Positions 35,323 through 46,564 of a DNA stretch of 64,000 nt are shown piece by piece (the stretch's first letter is position 1; each line of letters starts with the position of its first letter). The notes under the pieces were generated by a model, which ran no database searches, was not told where the DNA came from, and was given only the letters and a program-made list of their open reading frames with translations. Location: positions 1 through 64,000 of the forward strand of contig JADHWE010000004.1 in the NCBI GenBank assembly GCA_016783675.1. The letters are read 5' to 3'. The translations under genes and the position numbers were made by a program. Origin of the DNA: Kiritimatiellia bacterium. GTDB lineage: Bacteria > Verrucomicrobiota > Kiritimatiellia > UBA8416 > JABMPJ01.

Positions 35323-38300
35323 ATGAAGACGGTAAGCTTGGCGAAGACAGGGCGGGTCGGCAGGGCGTGGCAGGTGGTGGGCGTTCTGCTTCTCTTGGCT
35401 GGACTGGCGTGTGGCCAAGTGCCGTTGGAGAACGAGATTCTAACGGTGTCGCCAAACTGGGCTGAGCCGGGCACGAACGTGACCGTGACGTTCACGTTGG
35501 ATACCGATGTCCCTCCTCCTCCGCCGTTCGCGCCGGAGACCGTGATGATGGGGTCCATCTCGTGCGTCTCTACCTCGCATCCCTCCAGCAACGTCGTCAT
35601 AGGGGTGTTCAACATTCCCGCCGGAGAATCGCTCGGGGCCAAGGACTGCGTCATAACGTTCGAAGTGGTGCCCGGGACACTTACGTTCTCGAAGACGGGC
35701 GGATTTACCGTTGGGTCGGAGCCGGTGCCCGACGGTGAGCCGTCCACGAACGGTGCGCCTTCGGCCGGCTACAACCTGTTCGGGTCGATTAACTCGACTG
35801 ACACCTACCTGATGGATAACGATGAGAATATCCTGAAGACGTGGTCGAGCAGTTACACGGTGGGCAACTCGGTCTACCTGCTGGAAGACGGTTCGCTGAT
35901 GCGGACGGCCAAACCGTCGAACAGCGAGTTCAACTCGGGCGGTGCCGGTGGGCGCGTGGAACAGTTCGATTGGGACGGCAGCCTGGTCTGGTCATTCGAT
36001 TACAATACGTTGTCCAACCGTTCGCACCACGATATCGACGTGCTGCCCAACGGCAACATCCTGATGATGGCATGGGAGTTGAAGACCGGGGCCGAGGCGA
36101 TCGCCGCGGGACGCAATCCATCGCTGCTTACGAAAACCAACCTGTGGCCGGATACGGTCATCGAAGTGGCCCCGACGGGATCCTATGGCGGCGACATCGT
36201 CTGGGAGTGGCATGCATGGGACCATCTGGTTCAGGACTATGACGCCGGCAAACCCAATTACGGGGTCGTGGCGGATCACCCGGAACTGATCGACCTCAAC
36301 TACGCGCAGAACGGTGCCGCCGATTGGCATCACATCAATGCGATCGACTACAATGCAGCTCTCGATCAGATCGTTCTCAGCGTCCGCAACTTCAGTGAGA
36401 TCTGGGTGATCGATCATGACACCACCACCGCCGAAGCCGCCGGCCCGGCCGGTGACCTGCTCTACCGCTGGGGCAACCCGGAGGCTTACGATTCCGGCGG
36501 CCCGGGCGACCAGCAGCTCTTCGTTCAGCATGATGCCAAGTGGATCGAAGAAGGGCTCGAAGGTGAGGACAATATCCTGATCTTCAACAACGGACAGGGG
36601 CGCCCTGGTGGCAACTACTCCTCGGTCGTTGAGATCGAACCGCCCGTGGCGGGTGACGGTACGTACACGAATGGACTGCCTGCCGCGCCGGTATGGATCT
36701 ATACGAACGCGATCCCGACCAACTTCTACTCGTCAAACATCTCCGGTGCGCAGCGTCTGCCGAACGGCAACACGCTGATCTGCGAGGGCGCCGAAAGCTA
36801 TGCCTTTGAGGTCACACCCGATGGCGACCTGGTCTGGGACTACTCCCACACCGCCCAGATGTTCCGCTTCGAGCGCTACGCGCCCGACTATCTCGGCTTC
36901 ATCGGTACCGAGCTGGCGTTGTCCGCGCGAACCTACCCCATTGTAGATACGGCGCAGGACGGCTTCTACGATGACGTCGACGACATATCGGAGCCCGGCA
37001 CGAACGATGCTTTCTACGGCCAGGACGCGTGCTACGACGGGAACCAGCCGGCCTACCTCGTCAGCCCCGATGGCTTGACGGTCTACGATTACAACACCGG
37101 CCTGACCTGGACCCGGTCGCACGACTGGAGTGATGACGGCGAACTGGATGCGGACGACAAGATGCTGCAGAGCGCGGCGGTGGTGTATGCAGCTACGCTG
37201 AACGCTGCTGAGTACGGCGGCTGCTCGGACTGGCGCTTGCCGAGCATCAAGGAGCTCTACTCGCTGATGGATTTCCGCGGCACAGACCCCAACGTGGAAG
37301 CCACGGACAGTTCAGGACTGACGCCCTTCATCGACGACACAATCTTCGAGATTGGCTACGGCGATGTTGGGGCAGGGGAGCGGCTCATCGATTCACAGTT
37401 CGCCACGACGACGATCTATGTCGATTTCGTCATGGTGGACCAAGAAGCCATGTTTGGCCTCAATCTTGTTGATGGACGCATCAAGGGCTATCCGACTCAG
37501 AATAAAACCTACTATGCCTATTACTGTCGCGGAAACACGTCCTACGGCATCAACAGCTTTGCGAACAACGGTGACGCCACCATCACTGACCATGCCACCG
37601 GCCTGATGTGGGCGCAGGCCGACAGCATCGTGGGCATGGACTGGTCCAATGCGCTGGCCTACGCCGAGGGATCGACGCTGGCGGGGCACACGGACTGGCG
37701 GCTACCCAACACGAAGGAGCTGCAGAGCATCGTCGACTACACCCGATCACCGGGCACCCACGGCACCGCAGCCATCGACCCGGCTTTCGCCTGCACCCAG
37801 ATCACCAACATGGAAAACCAGGCGGACTTCCCCTGGTACTGGGCTTCCACCACGCACCTGAAGTACACGGGTGTTGACGACCAGGGCTCCTACGTCTGTT
37901 TCGGACGCGGTACGGGAACGATGGACGGTACGAACGTTATTGATGTCCATGGTGCCGGCTGCCAGCGCAGTGATCCCAAGACCGGCGACCCCGGCTCATA
38001 CCCCTCATCCGGCCACGGTCCGCAGGGCGACGTCCGCCGCGTCTTCAACCACGTCCGCATCGTGCGCGACCTCGCTCCAATCGCTGACTACGACGACGAT
38101 GGCCTCACCGATGCTGATGAGAGGGGTGTCTACAGCACCAGCCCCTACGATTCGGATACGGATGGAGACGGGGCCACGGACGGCGACGAGGTATATGCCG
38201 GGACGGGGCCCACGGATGACGCATCGTTCTTTGCGCTCAGTGGACTGGAGATCACGTCTACCACGAACGTTGTCCTCCAGTGGTCCAGCGTCTCCAACCG

Positions 38301-38448
38301 CACCTACGCGGTCTGGGGTTCATCCAACCTGCTCTCCAACACCTGGTGGTTCATCGAAGGCGGCATCACAAGCACTCCATCCGTCAACGTCTACACCACC
38401 ACGCTCCAGAATGCAGCAGGTGAGTTTTACCGGATCGAGGTGGAGTAG
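35323..38448 (+). CDS. Large secreted arylsulfotransferase-like/DUF1566 protein
   Basis: A 1041-residue exported protein. ATG 35323 has GGAG at a good distance and begins a signal peptide (VVGVLLLLAGLACG). A short beta domain with Pro runs is followed by a beta-propeller like bacterial arylsulfotransferase (ASST): HHDIDVLPNGNIL, WHHINAIDYN, SVRNFSEIWVIDH and QHDAKW supply His and Arg residues in the order seen in that enzyme's active site. Two DUF1566 modules follow, then a thrombospondin-3-like calcium segment (DSDTDGDGATDGDE) and a C-terminal beta domain common in secreted Verrucomicrobia/Kiritimatiellota proteins. It may move sulfate between phenolic compounds or glycans; the enzymatic role is inferred. 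Confidence 0.75.
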   Translation: MKTVSLAKTGRVGRAWQVVGVLLLLAGLACGQVPLENEILTVSPNWAEPGTNVTVTFTLDTDVPPPPPFAPETVMMGSISCVSTSHPSSNVVIGVFNIPAGESLGAKDCVITFEVVPGTLTFSKTGGFTVGSEPVPDGEPSTNGAPSAGYNLFGSINSTDTYLMDNDENILKTWSSSYTVGNSVYLLEDGSLMRTAKPSNSEFNSGGAGGRVEQFDWDGSLVWSFDYNTLSNRSHHDIDVLPNGNILMMAWELKTGAEAIAAGRNPSLLTKTNLWPDTVIEVAPTGSYGGDIVWEWHAWDHLVQDYDAGKPNYGVVADHPELIDLNYAQNGAADWHHINAIDYNAALDQIVLSVRNFSEIWVIDHDTTTAEAAGPAGDLLYRWGNPEAYDSGGPGDQQLFVQHDAKWIEEGLEGEDNILIFNNGQGRPGGNYSSVVEIEPPVAGDGTYTNGLPAAPVWIYTNAIPTNFYSSNISGAQRLPNGNTLICEGAESYAFEVTPDGDLVWDYSHTAQMFRFERYAPDYLGFIGTELALSARTYPIVDTAQDGFYDDVDDISEPGTNDAFYGQDACYDGNQPAYLVSPDGLTVYDYNTGLTWTRSHDWSDDGELDADDKMLQSAAVVYAATLNAAEYGGCSDWRLPSIKELYSLMDFRGTDPNVEATDSSGLTPFIDDTIFEIGYGDVGAGERLIDSQFATTTIYVDFVMVDQEAMFGLNLVDGRIKGYPTQNKTYYAYYCRGNTSYGINSFANNGDATITDHATGLMWAQADSIVGMDWSNALAYAEGSTLAGHTDWRLPNTKELQSIVDYTRSPGTHGTAAIDPAFACTQITNMENQADFPWYWASTTHLKYTGVDDQGSYVCFGRGTGTMDGTNVIDVHGAGCQRSDPKTGDPGSYPSSGHGPQGDVRRVFNHVRIVRDLAPIADYDDDGLTDADERGVYSTSPYDSDTDGDGATDGDEVYAGTGPTDDASFFALSGLEITSTTNVVLQWSSVSNRTYAVWGSSNLLSNTWWFIEGGITSTPSVNVYTTTLQNAAGEFYRIEVE

Positions 38449-38503
38449 CGGGGGGAGTGACACCAGAGCCACACGTCTATCAGCAGGGGATACCTGCGAA
38501 GGT

Positions 38504-39478
38504 TCAGGCGTGACCCACTGACGTCACGGCGTCTTGCGGCGTTTGGTAGGATTGCAGCAGGGTCGTGAGATTTGTGGTCGTGTTGGTGACGCCGAGTTTG
38601 CGGCGAATGTGTTCACGGTGGCGGCTGATCGTGGCGGCCGAAACACCGCGGAGCGCGGCAATGTCTTTGGTCTGCATCCCGCGCCGAATCATGTCGCAGA
38701 TCCTCACTTCGGTCGGGGTAAGCGAGGCATACCGTTGTGTCAGTTGGTTGACAAACGGCGAGACGAGGTCTTCGAGATTGTCGCGCAGCAGTTCCACATA
38801 CTTGCGGTCGGACGTGGGGATTCTCAGCATCAGCGCATGGATGATGGGCATCAGGATTCTTTCCACATTGGTCTGAACATCCCGAGCGATATCTCGTTTC
38901 TCATCTTCAATACGGGCGAGAACGCCCCGCAAGGCAATATTCGATTCCGCCAGCGCCTTGCGCTCCACCTCCAGTTGACGATTGGTCTCCTGCAGTTCCC
39001 GCTCAACATCCATGCGCGCCGCGGCCATACCAATCCGTTCGGCCACGGCATTGAGCAGCGCCCGCTCTTCACGCAGGAACGGTCCCTCAACGGCAGCGGG
39101 ACACCGCTGCGTGTACACCACGATTACCTCGCCGACATTCTCGCCCTGGACGAAGACCGGTGCTGCCTGCATCCACGGCATGGCTCGGTAGCCGGCGGTC
39201 TTGTAGGTCGATCCTCGGAATCGGATGGCCGCTTCAGTCAGCTCGGGGAACTGCCACGATGGCGGGAGGAGCATTACCACGTTTTCCATAAACGCCTCCA
39301 GCGAGTCTGGATGCAGCTCGGCAACCCGTGAGATCGCGTAGAGGCAGTTCAGCTCCTTGATGCGTTCACCCAGCGCACGCTCGACTTTTCCCGGCTCCTT
39401 CTCCGCACTCGGCGGAATGAGCCAGAGCGGATGCCCTGCGGAATCATCGAAGGTGTCATTGTGGGCCGCGGTCTGCAT
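38504..39478 (-). CDS. GAF-like/coiled-coil regulator with LuxR-type HTH
   Basis: A 324-residue transcription regulator. Residues about 35-165 form a GAF-like sensor domain (LNCLYAISRVAELHPDSLEAF at its start, GEVIVVYTQRC in its core). A coiled coil runs over 165-210 (ERELQETNRQLEVERKALAE). The C-terminal LuxR helix-turn-helix is clear: SLTPTEVRICDMIRRGMQTK followed by ISRHREHIRRKLG. No receiver domain or phosphorylation site is seen. It is divergent from the DUF1846 gene, with a repeat-rich promoter region between them. Confidence 0.85.
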   Translation of the reverse strand: MQTAAHNDTFDDSAGHPLWLIPPSAEKEPGKVERALGERIKELNCLYAISRVAELHPDSLEAFMENVVMLLPPSWQFPELTEAAIRFRGSTYKTAGYRAMPWMQAAPVFVQGENVGEVIVVYTQRCPAAVEGPFLREERALLNAVAERIGMAAARMDVERELQETNRQLEVERKALAESNIALRGVLARIEDEKRDIARDVQTNVERILMPIIHALMLRIPTSDRKYVELLRDNLEDLVSPFVNQLTQRYASLTPTEVRICDMIRRGMQTKDIAALRGVSAATISRHREHIRRKLGVTNTTTNLTTLLQSYQTPQDAVTSVGHA

Positions 39479-39491
39479 ATGAATGCTTATG

Positions 39492-39536
39492 TATATAGGC
39501 CTCTATACTGCCTATGTCAAATAGGCAATATATAGG
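39492..39536. promoter_or_regulatory. Symmetric repeat cluster in the divergent promoter region
   Basis: A perfect inverted repeat, TGCCTAT-N5-ATAGGCA (39509-39527), is flanked by two direct copies of TATATAGG (39492-39499 and 39529-39536). The cluster lies 14 bases upstream of the LuxR-type gene and 83 upstream of the DUF1846 gene, as expected for an operator controlling both. Confidence 0.5.
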
Positions 39537-39618
39537 TGGAATAATCGCATTTACGTGATCTGATAGCGCCTCTACCATCTACGGAGCGAGAATCGTTACG
39601 GAACGGGAGGCAGAAGGC

Positions 39619-41139
39619 ATGGGGAATCAGGCAGTGGGATTTGATAGTGCGCGTTACTTGGAGGAGCAGAGCGAGTATATCCTTGAGCGCGCGAAGTCTT
39701 TCGATGACCGTCTGTACCTCGAATTCGGAGGCAAACTGATCTCCGACCACCACGCCTCCCGCGTCCTGCCGGGCTTCGATCCGCATGCCAAGGTGCGACT
39801 ACTGCAGCGCCTGAAAGATGTGACCGACATCATTCTCTGTATCTATGCGGGGGATATTGAGCGCAAGAAGCTGCGCGCGGACTTTGGGATCACCTACGAT
39901 GTTGATGTCCTTCGTCTGCTCGACGAATTCGCATCGTGGGGGCTGCATGTTGCTGCCGTGGTTATCACCCGGTACGAAGAGCAGCCCGCTGCGGTTCAGT
40001 TCAAGCACGGATTGGAGCGGCGGGGGGTCCGGGTCTATACGCACCGCGCGACGAAAGGGTATCCCACGGATGTGGATACCATTGCCAGCGAGGAAGGGTA
40101 TGGTGCCAATCCCTATATCGAAGTGAGCCGCCCGGTGGTTGTGGTCACGGCGCCAGGGCCCGGCAGCGGCAAGATGGCGACCTGCCTGTCGCAGGTCTAC
40201 CATGACCATCAACGCGGTCGAAAATCCGGCTACTCGAAGTTCGAGACGTTCCCAATCTGGAATCTCCCCCTCAAGCATCCCGTCAACATTGCCTATGAAG
40301 CCGCGACCGCGGACCTGGGCGATGTCAATATGGTGGACCCGTTTCACCTGGAAGCCACGGGCGAACAGGCCATCAACTACAACCGCGATATCGAGATCTT
40401 TCCAGTGCTCAGGCGCATCCTGGAAAAGGTTACCGGGGCGGAGTCACCCTATCAGTCCCCCACACAGATGGGCGTTAACCGGGCGGGATTTGCCATCACG
40501 GATGATGCGGTCGTGCGCGAGGCGGCCACGCAGGAGGTGATCCGGCGCTATTTCCGCTATGGCTGTGAACACGCCCTCGGGTTCGCCTCTCCCGAGACGC
40601 TTGAACGGGCCACCTTGCTGATGGAAGAGATTGGCGGGTCCCCGGAACAGCGTCCCGTCGTACCCGTGGCACGTGAGGCGGCCACGCGGGCCGTCGATGC
40701 CGGCAAGGGCAAGGAGGGGGTCTATTGTGGTGCCGCCCTCTGTCTGTCGGACGGACGTATTGTCGCGGGAAGTAATTCGAATGCTATGCATGCAACATCC
40801 AGCCTCGTGCTGAATGCCGTCAAAACGCTCGCCGAGATCCCGCACGAGATGGAGATCCTGACCGAGAATACGATCGCCTCCATTACGCGGCTCAAACGCG
40901 ATATCCTCGAAACCCGCCAGTTGAGCCTGGACCTGGAGGAGACGCTGATCGCGCTGAGTGTCAGTGCCATATCGAATTCGGCCGCGAAGGTTGCCATGGA
41001 GAAGTTGACCGCGCTGCGTGGCTGCGAGATGCACCTGACGCATATGCCGCCCCCAGGCGATGAAGCCGGGCTCCGGGTCCTGGGCGTCAACGTGACAAGC
41101 GATCCTCATTTCGCGGGAAAGAATCTCTACATCACCTGA
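39619..41139 (+). CDS. DUF1846 (UPF0371) family protein
   Basis: A 506-residue cytosolic protein matching DUF1846 in length and sequence. Visible blocks include RLYLEFGGKLISDHHASRVL near the start, RPVVVVTAPGPGSGKMATC, a P-loop-like turn, and YSKFETFPIWNLPL. The gene starts with ATG 39619 after a GGGAGG-containing leader. Structures exist for the family but its function remains poorly defined. carB follows 64 bases downstream and could share a transcript. Confidence 0.88.
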   Translation: MGNQAVGFDSARYLEEQSEYILERAKSFDDRLYLEFGGKLISDHHASRVLPGFDPHAKVRLLQRLKDVTDIILCIYAGDIERKKLRADFGITYDVDVLRLLDEFASWGLHVAAVVITRYEEQPAAVQFKHGLERRGVRVYTHRATKGYPTDVDTIASEEGYGANPYIEVSRPVVVVTAPGPGSGKMATCLSQVYHDHQRGRKSGYSKFETFPIWNLPLKHPVNIAYEAATADLGDVNMVDPFHLEATGEQAINYNRDIEIFPVLRRILEKVTGAESPYQSPTQMGVNRAGFAITDDAVVREAATQEVIRRYFRYGCEHALGFASPETLERATLLMEEIGGSPEQRPVVPVAREAATRAVDAGKGKEGVYCGAALCLSDGRIVAGSNSNAMHATSSLVLNAVKTLAEIPHEMEILTENTIASITRLKRDILETRQLSLDLEETLIALSVSAISNSAAKVAMEKLTALRGCEMHLTHMPPPGDEAGLRVLGVNVTSDPHFAGKNLYIT

Positions 41140-41203
41140 ACCACCCATTTCACTCACAACCAGAACGCAGAAAAGACGCACGTCACAACGGAAGGATGAC
41201 CCC

Positions 41204-44405
<3,202 letters not shown>

Positions 44406-44407
<2 letters not shown>

Positions 44408-44422
44408 TCGCTGCACGCGATC
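44406..44422. terminator. Small hairpin between convergent carB and vapC-like genes
   Basis: GATCGC, TGCAC, GCGATC: a perfect 6-bp stem overlapping both gene ends. No T-run follows on either side, so termination efficiency is doubtful. Confidence 0.3.
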
Positions 44423-44813
44423 AGGCGAGGCTGTGCACGTGGGGATAGTCGAGGATCTTGCGGTCGGCGGTGACGATGGACATGCGGTGCAACCGCGCCG
44501 CGGCGACGATGAACCGGTCGGCTGGATCGCGGTGGAAGTCTCCCGGCAGAGAGAAGGCTTCCTGCACGGTCTCAAGGTCGATATCCAGCACGGACCACCC
44601 GTTCTCGGCGATGGCGTTGTCGAACCAGGTCCGCCAGTGTGGAACCATTTCGATTCGGCCCTTCTCGGCGAGGCAGGCAATCTCGGCGCAGCTGATAGCA
44701 GAGACGAAGACTGAGCTGTCAGCGGCTGTGACAACATCACGCACCGCTTCAGATAGACGGTCTGGATCCGAAACACACCAGACGATGGCACAGGTGTCCA
44801 AAAGCACGTTCAT
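44421..44813 (-). CDS. vapC: PIN-domain ribonuclease toxin (VapC-like)
   Basis: A 130-residue PIN-domain protein, a presumed Mg-dependent endoribonuclease. The acidic residues of the site are all visible: Asp in LLDTCAIVW, Glu in SCAEIACLAEKGRIE, and Asp residues in HRDPADRFIVAAARL and TADRKILDY. ATG 44813 overlaps the antitoxin stop by 4 bases; the track's extra five residues are dropped. The pair sits between carB and hom. Confidence 0.85.
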   Translation of the reverse strand: MNVLLDTCAIVWCVSDPDRLSEAVRDVVTAADSSVFVSAISCAEIACLAEKGRIEMVPHWRTWFDNAIAENGWSVLDIDLETVQEAFSLPGDFHRDPADRFIVAAARLHRMSIVTADRKILDYPHVHSLA

Positions 44814-45064
44814 CGTAGCGTGCCCCATTCTTCCTCGTCCATCGCCGGAGCGGTCAGGTCACAGGTCACGACGACGCTGTCCCTGGCTGATCCCAGGCGA
44901 GTACGGTTGGGTTGCAGCGCCGTTTCAACCGGGACGAGCTCGGCCACGGGCTTGTTGCGGCGGCAGACCACCACCGTCTTCCCCTGTTCCGCCATCGTCA
45001 CATACGCACTCAAGCTCTCCTTGATCTGTGCGATGTTGGCCCGCTCTGTCTTGTACTCTTTCAT
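44810..45064 (-). CDS. vapB: Phd/YefM-type antitoxin partnered with the PIN toxin
   Basis: An 84-residue protein with the Phd/YefM fold: NIAQIKESLSAYVTMAEQG followed by KTVVVCRRNKPVAELVPVE, the characteristic dimer/DNA-binding pattern. The C-terminus is acidic and probably flexible (AMDEEEWGTLR), the part that would cover the toxin site. The start is ATG 45064. The track ORF running to 45580 is an artefact through the opposite-strand hom gene. Three GACTAT repeats directly upstream are a likely autoregulatory operator. Confidence 0.82.
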   Translation of the reverse strand: MKEYKTERANIAQIKESLSAYVTMAEQGKTVVVCRRNKPVAELVPVETALQPNRTRLGSARDSVVVTCDLTAPAMDEEEWGTLR

Positions 45065-45099
45065 GACTATATAGTTGACTATAAGTGAGACTATGTCAA
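45065..45099 (-). promoter_or_regulatory. Promoter/operator of the toxin-antitoxin pair with three phased repeats
   Basis: GACTAT occurs at 45065, 45077 and 45089, exactly 12 bases apart; the first lies in the 10-bp palindrome ACTATATAGT. On the minus strand a consensus -35 TTGACA (45099-45094) lies 17 bases before a weak -10 (AACTAT) only 6 bases from the start codon, suggesting a nearly leaderless mRNA. Confidence 0.55.
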
Positions 45100-45155
45100 G
45101 CGAGACGGCATCGGCATATTCGGGTGAGCCTGCCGTCGCCCCGTCGGCTTTGTGC

Positions 45156-45185
45156 TTGTACAGGCAATCGGGGGGCGGGTATTGT
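45156..45185 (+). promoter_or_regulatory. Candidate promoter of hom-ask-cimA
   Basis: TTGTAC, 18 bases, TATTGT, 81 bases upstream of hom. A moderate match to sigma-70 boxes with a G-rich spacer. No leader peptide or riboswitch was recognised in the stretch before hom. Confidence 0.35.
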
Positions 45186-45266
45186 CTGGGGTTTGCTTGG
45201 AAAAGAGCGCAAAACATATGGTGCGCGTGGCTTAGGCGCGGCGCTGCGTGAGAGAGTGGTGTGGCT

Positions 45267-46559
45267 ATGAAAGAGATTGGATTGGGACTGTTGGGGTTTG
45301 GAACCGTCGGGGCCGGCGTGGTCCGTGGACTGCAGGCCAACGGGGAGCTGATGGCGAGCCGGTTGGGCGTGAAGCTGGTGTTGCGGCGGATTGCGGACTT
45401 GGACCTCGAGAGCGACCGCGGTGTGACCGTGGATCCGGGCGTCCTAACGACCGATGCGAAGGCGGTGATCGATGATCCGGCCGTGGACGTGGTGATCGAG
45501 CTGGTGGGCGGCACCGGCGTGGCGAAGGAGTTTGTCCTGCGCGCGTTGGAGCAGGGCAAGCCGGTCGTGACCGCCAACAAGGCGTTGCTGGCCGATTTCG
45601 GGGCCGAGATTTTCGACCTGGCCCGCGAGAAAAAGACGGATATCTACTTCGGGGCCAGTGTCGGCGGCGGCATTCCTATTATAAGGGCGCTGCGCGAGGG
45701 GCTCTCAGCCAACCGGATCGAGAGCATCCACGGCATCCTGAACGGGACCTGCAACTACATCCTGACCGAGATGGAGCGTGCCGGTGTGCCGTTCGACGAG
45801 TGCCTGGCCGATGCGCAGGCGAAGGGCTATGCCGAGGCGGAGCCGAGCCTGGATATCGACGGATTTGACACGGCCCACAAGGCCGTGATCCTGGCCTCGC
45901 TCGCGTACGGCGGGACGGTGCCGATGGACGCGGTGTTCGTGGAGGGTATCCGCGGGCTGTCGGACCTGGATATCGGCTATGCGCGCGACTTGGGCTACCG
46001 GGTGAAGCTGCTGGCGGTGATCAGGGCAAACGAGGGGGCCGTGGAAATCCGCGTGCATCCGTCGCTGGTACCATTGGACAGCATGCTTGCATCGGTGAGC
46101 GGTGTGTTCAACGCGGTGCTGGTGAATGGCGATATGACCGGCGATACGCTCTACTACGGGCGCGGGGCCGGGGCGGACCCGACCGCCAGCACGGTGCTGG
46201 GCGATGTGGTGGACGTGGTGCGGAGCCTTGAGTCGGGCTCGGCCCACCGTATTGCGGCGATCCCGGAATCGGGCGACGAGATTCGGATTAGGCCCATGCC
46301 GGAGATCACGACGCGCTACTACCTGCGGCTCTGCCTCAAGGATGAGCCGGGGGTGCTGTCGACGATTACGAGTGTGTTGGGCAAGCACCAGATCAGTTTG
46401 GCTTCGGCCTTGCAGAAGGATGAGCCGGAAGAGAACCACGTGCCGGTGGTCTTTATGACCCACGCGGCCGCGGAAGCGGAAATGGACGCGGCATTGAAGG
46501 AGATCGCCGCATTGGACTGTGTCGGTGCCGAGCCGGTGCGGTTGCGGATAGAAGGATAG
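45267..46559 (+). CDS. hom: Homoserine dehydrogenase
   Basis: A 430-residue enzyme reducing aspartate semialdehyde to homoserine for threonine, methionine and, through 2-oxobutyrate, isoleucine. The NAD(P) motif is GLLGFGTVGAGVV; GGGIPIIRALREGL and GILNGTCNYILTEM are signature blocks of the active site. A C-terminal ACT domain (YYLRLCLKDEPGVLSTITSV) suggests feedback by threonine. ATG 45267 is preferred over GTG 45261 by spacing from AGAGAG. The aspartokinase gene follows 5 bases later. Confidence 0.95.
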   Translation: MKEIGLGLLGFGTVGAGVVRGLQANGELMASRLGVKLVLRRIADLDLESDRGVTVDPGVLTTDAKAVIDDPAVDVVIELVGGTGVAKEFVLRALEQGKPVVTANKALLADFGAEIFDLAREKKTDIYFGASVGGGIPIIRALREGLSANRIESIHGILNGTCNYILTEMERAGVPFDECLADAQAKGYAEAEPSLDIDGFDTAHKAVILASLAYGGTVPMDAVFVEGIRGLSDLDIGYARDLGYRVKLLAVIRANEGAVEIRVHPSLVPLDSMLASVSGVFNAVLVNGDMTGDTLYYGRGAGADPTASTVLGDVVDVVRSLESGSAHRIAAIPESGDEIRIRPMPEITTRYYLRLCLKDEPGVLSTITSVLGKHQISLASALQKDEPEENHVPVVFMTHAAAEAEMDAALKEIAALDCVGAEPVRLRIEG

Positions 46560-46564
46560 GGACG

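Noticed and set aside
33623-38448. DUF1566 genes as targets of a diversity-generating retroelement
   Set aside because: Some such targets carry DUF1566-like folds, but there is no reverse transcriptase and no template/variable repeat pair with adenine-specific differences. The shared DNA words are explained by paralogy.
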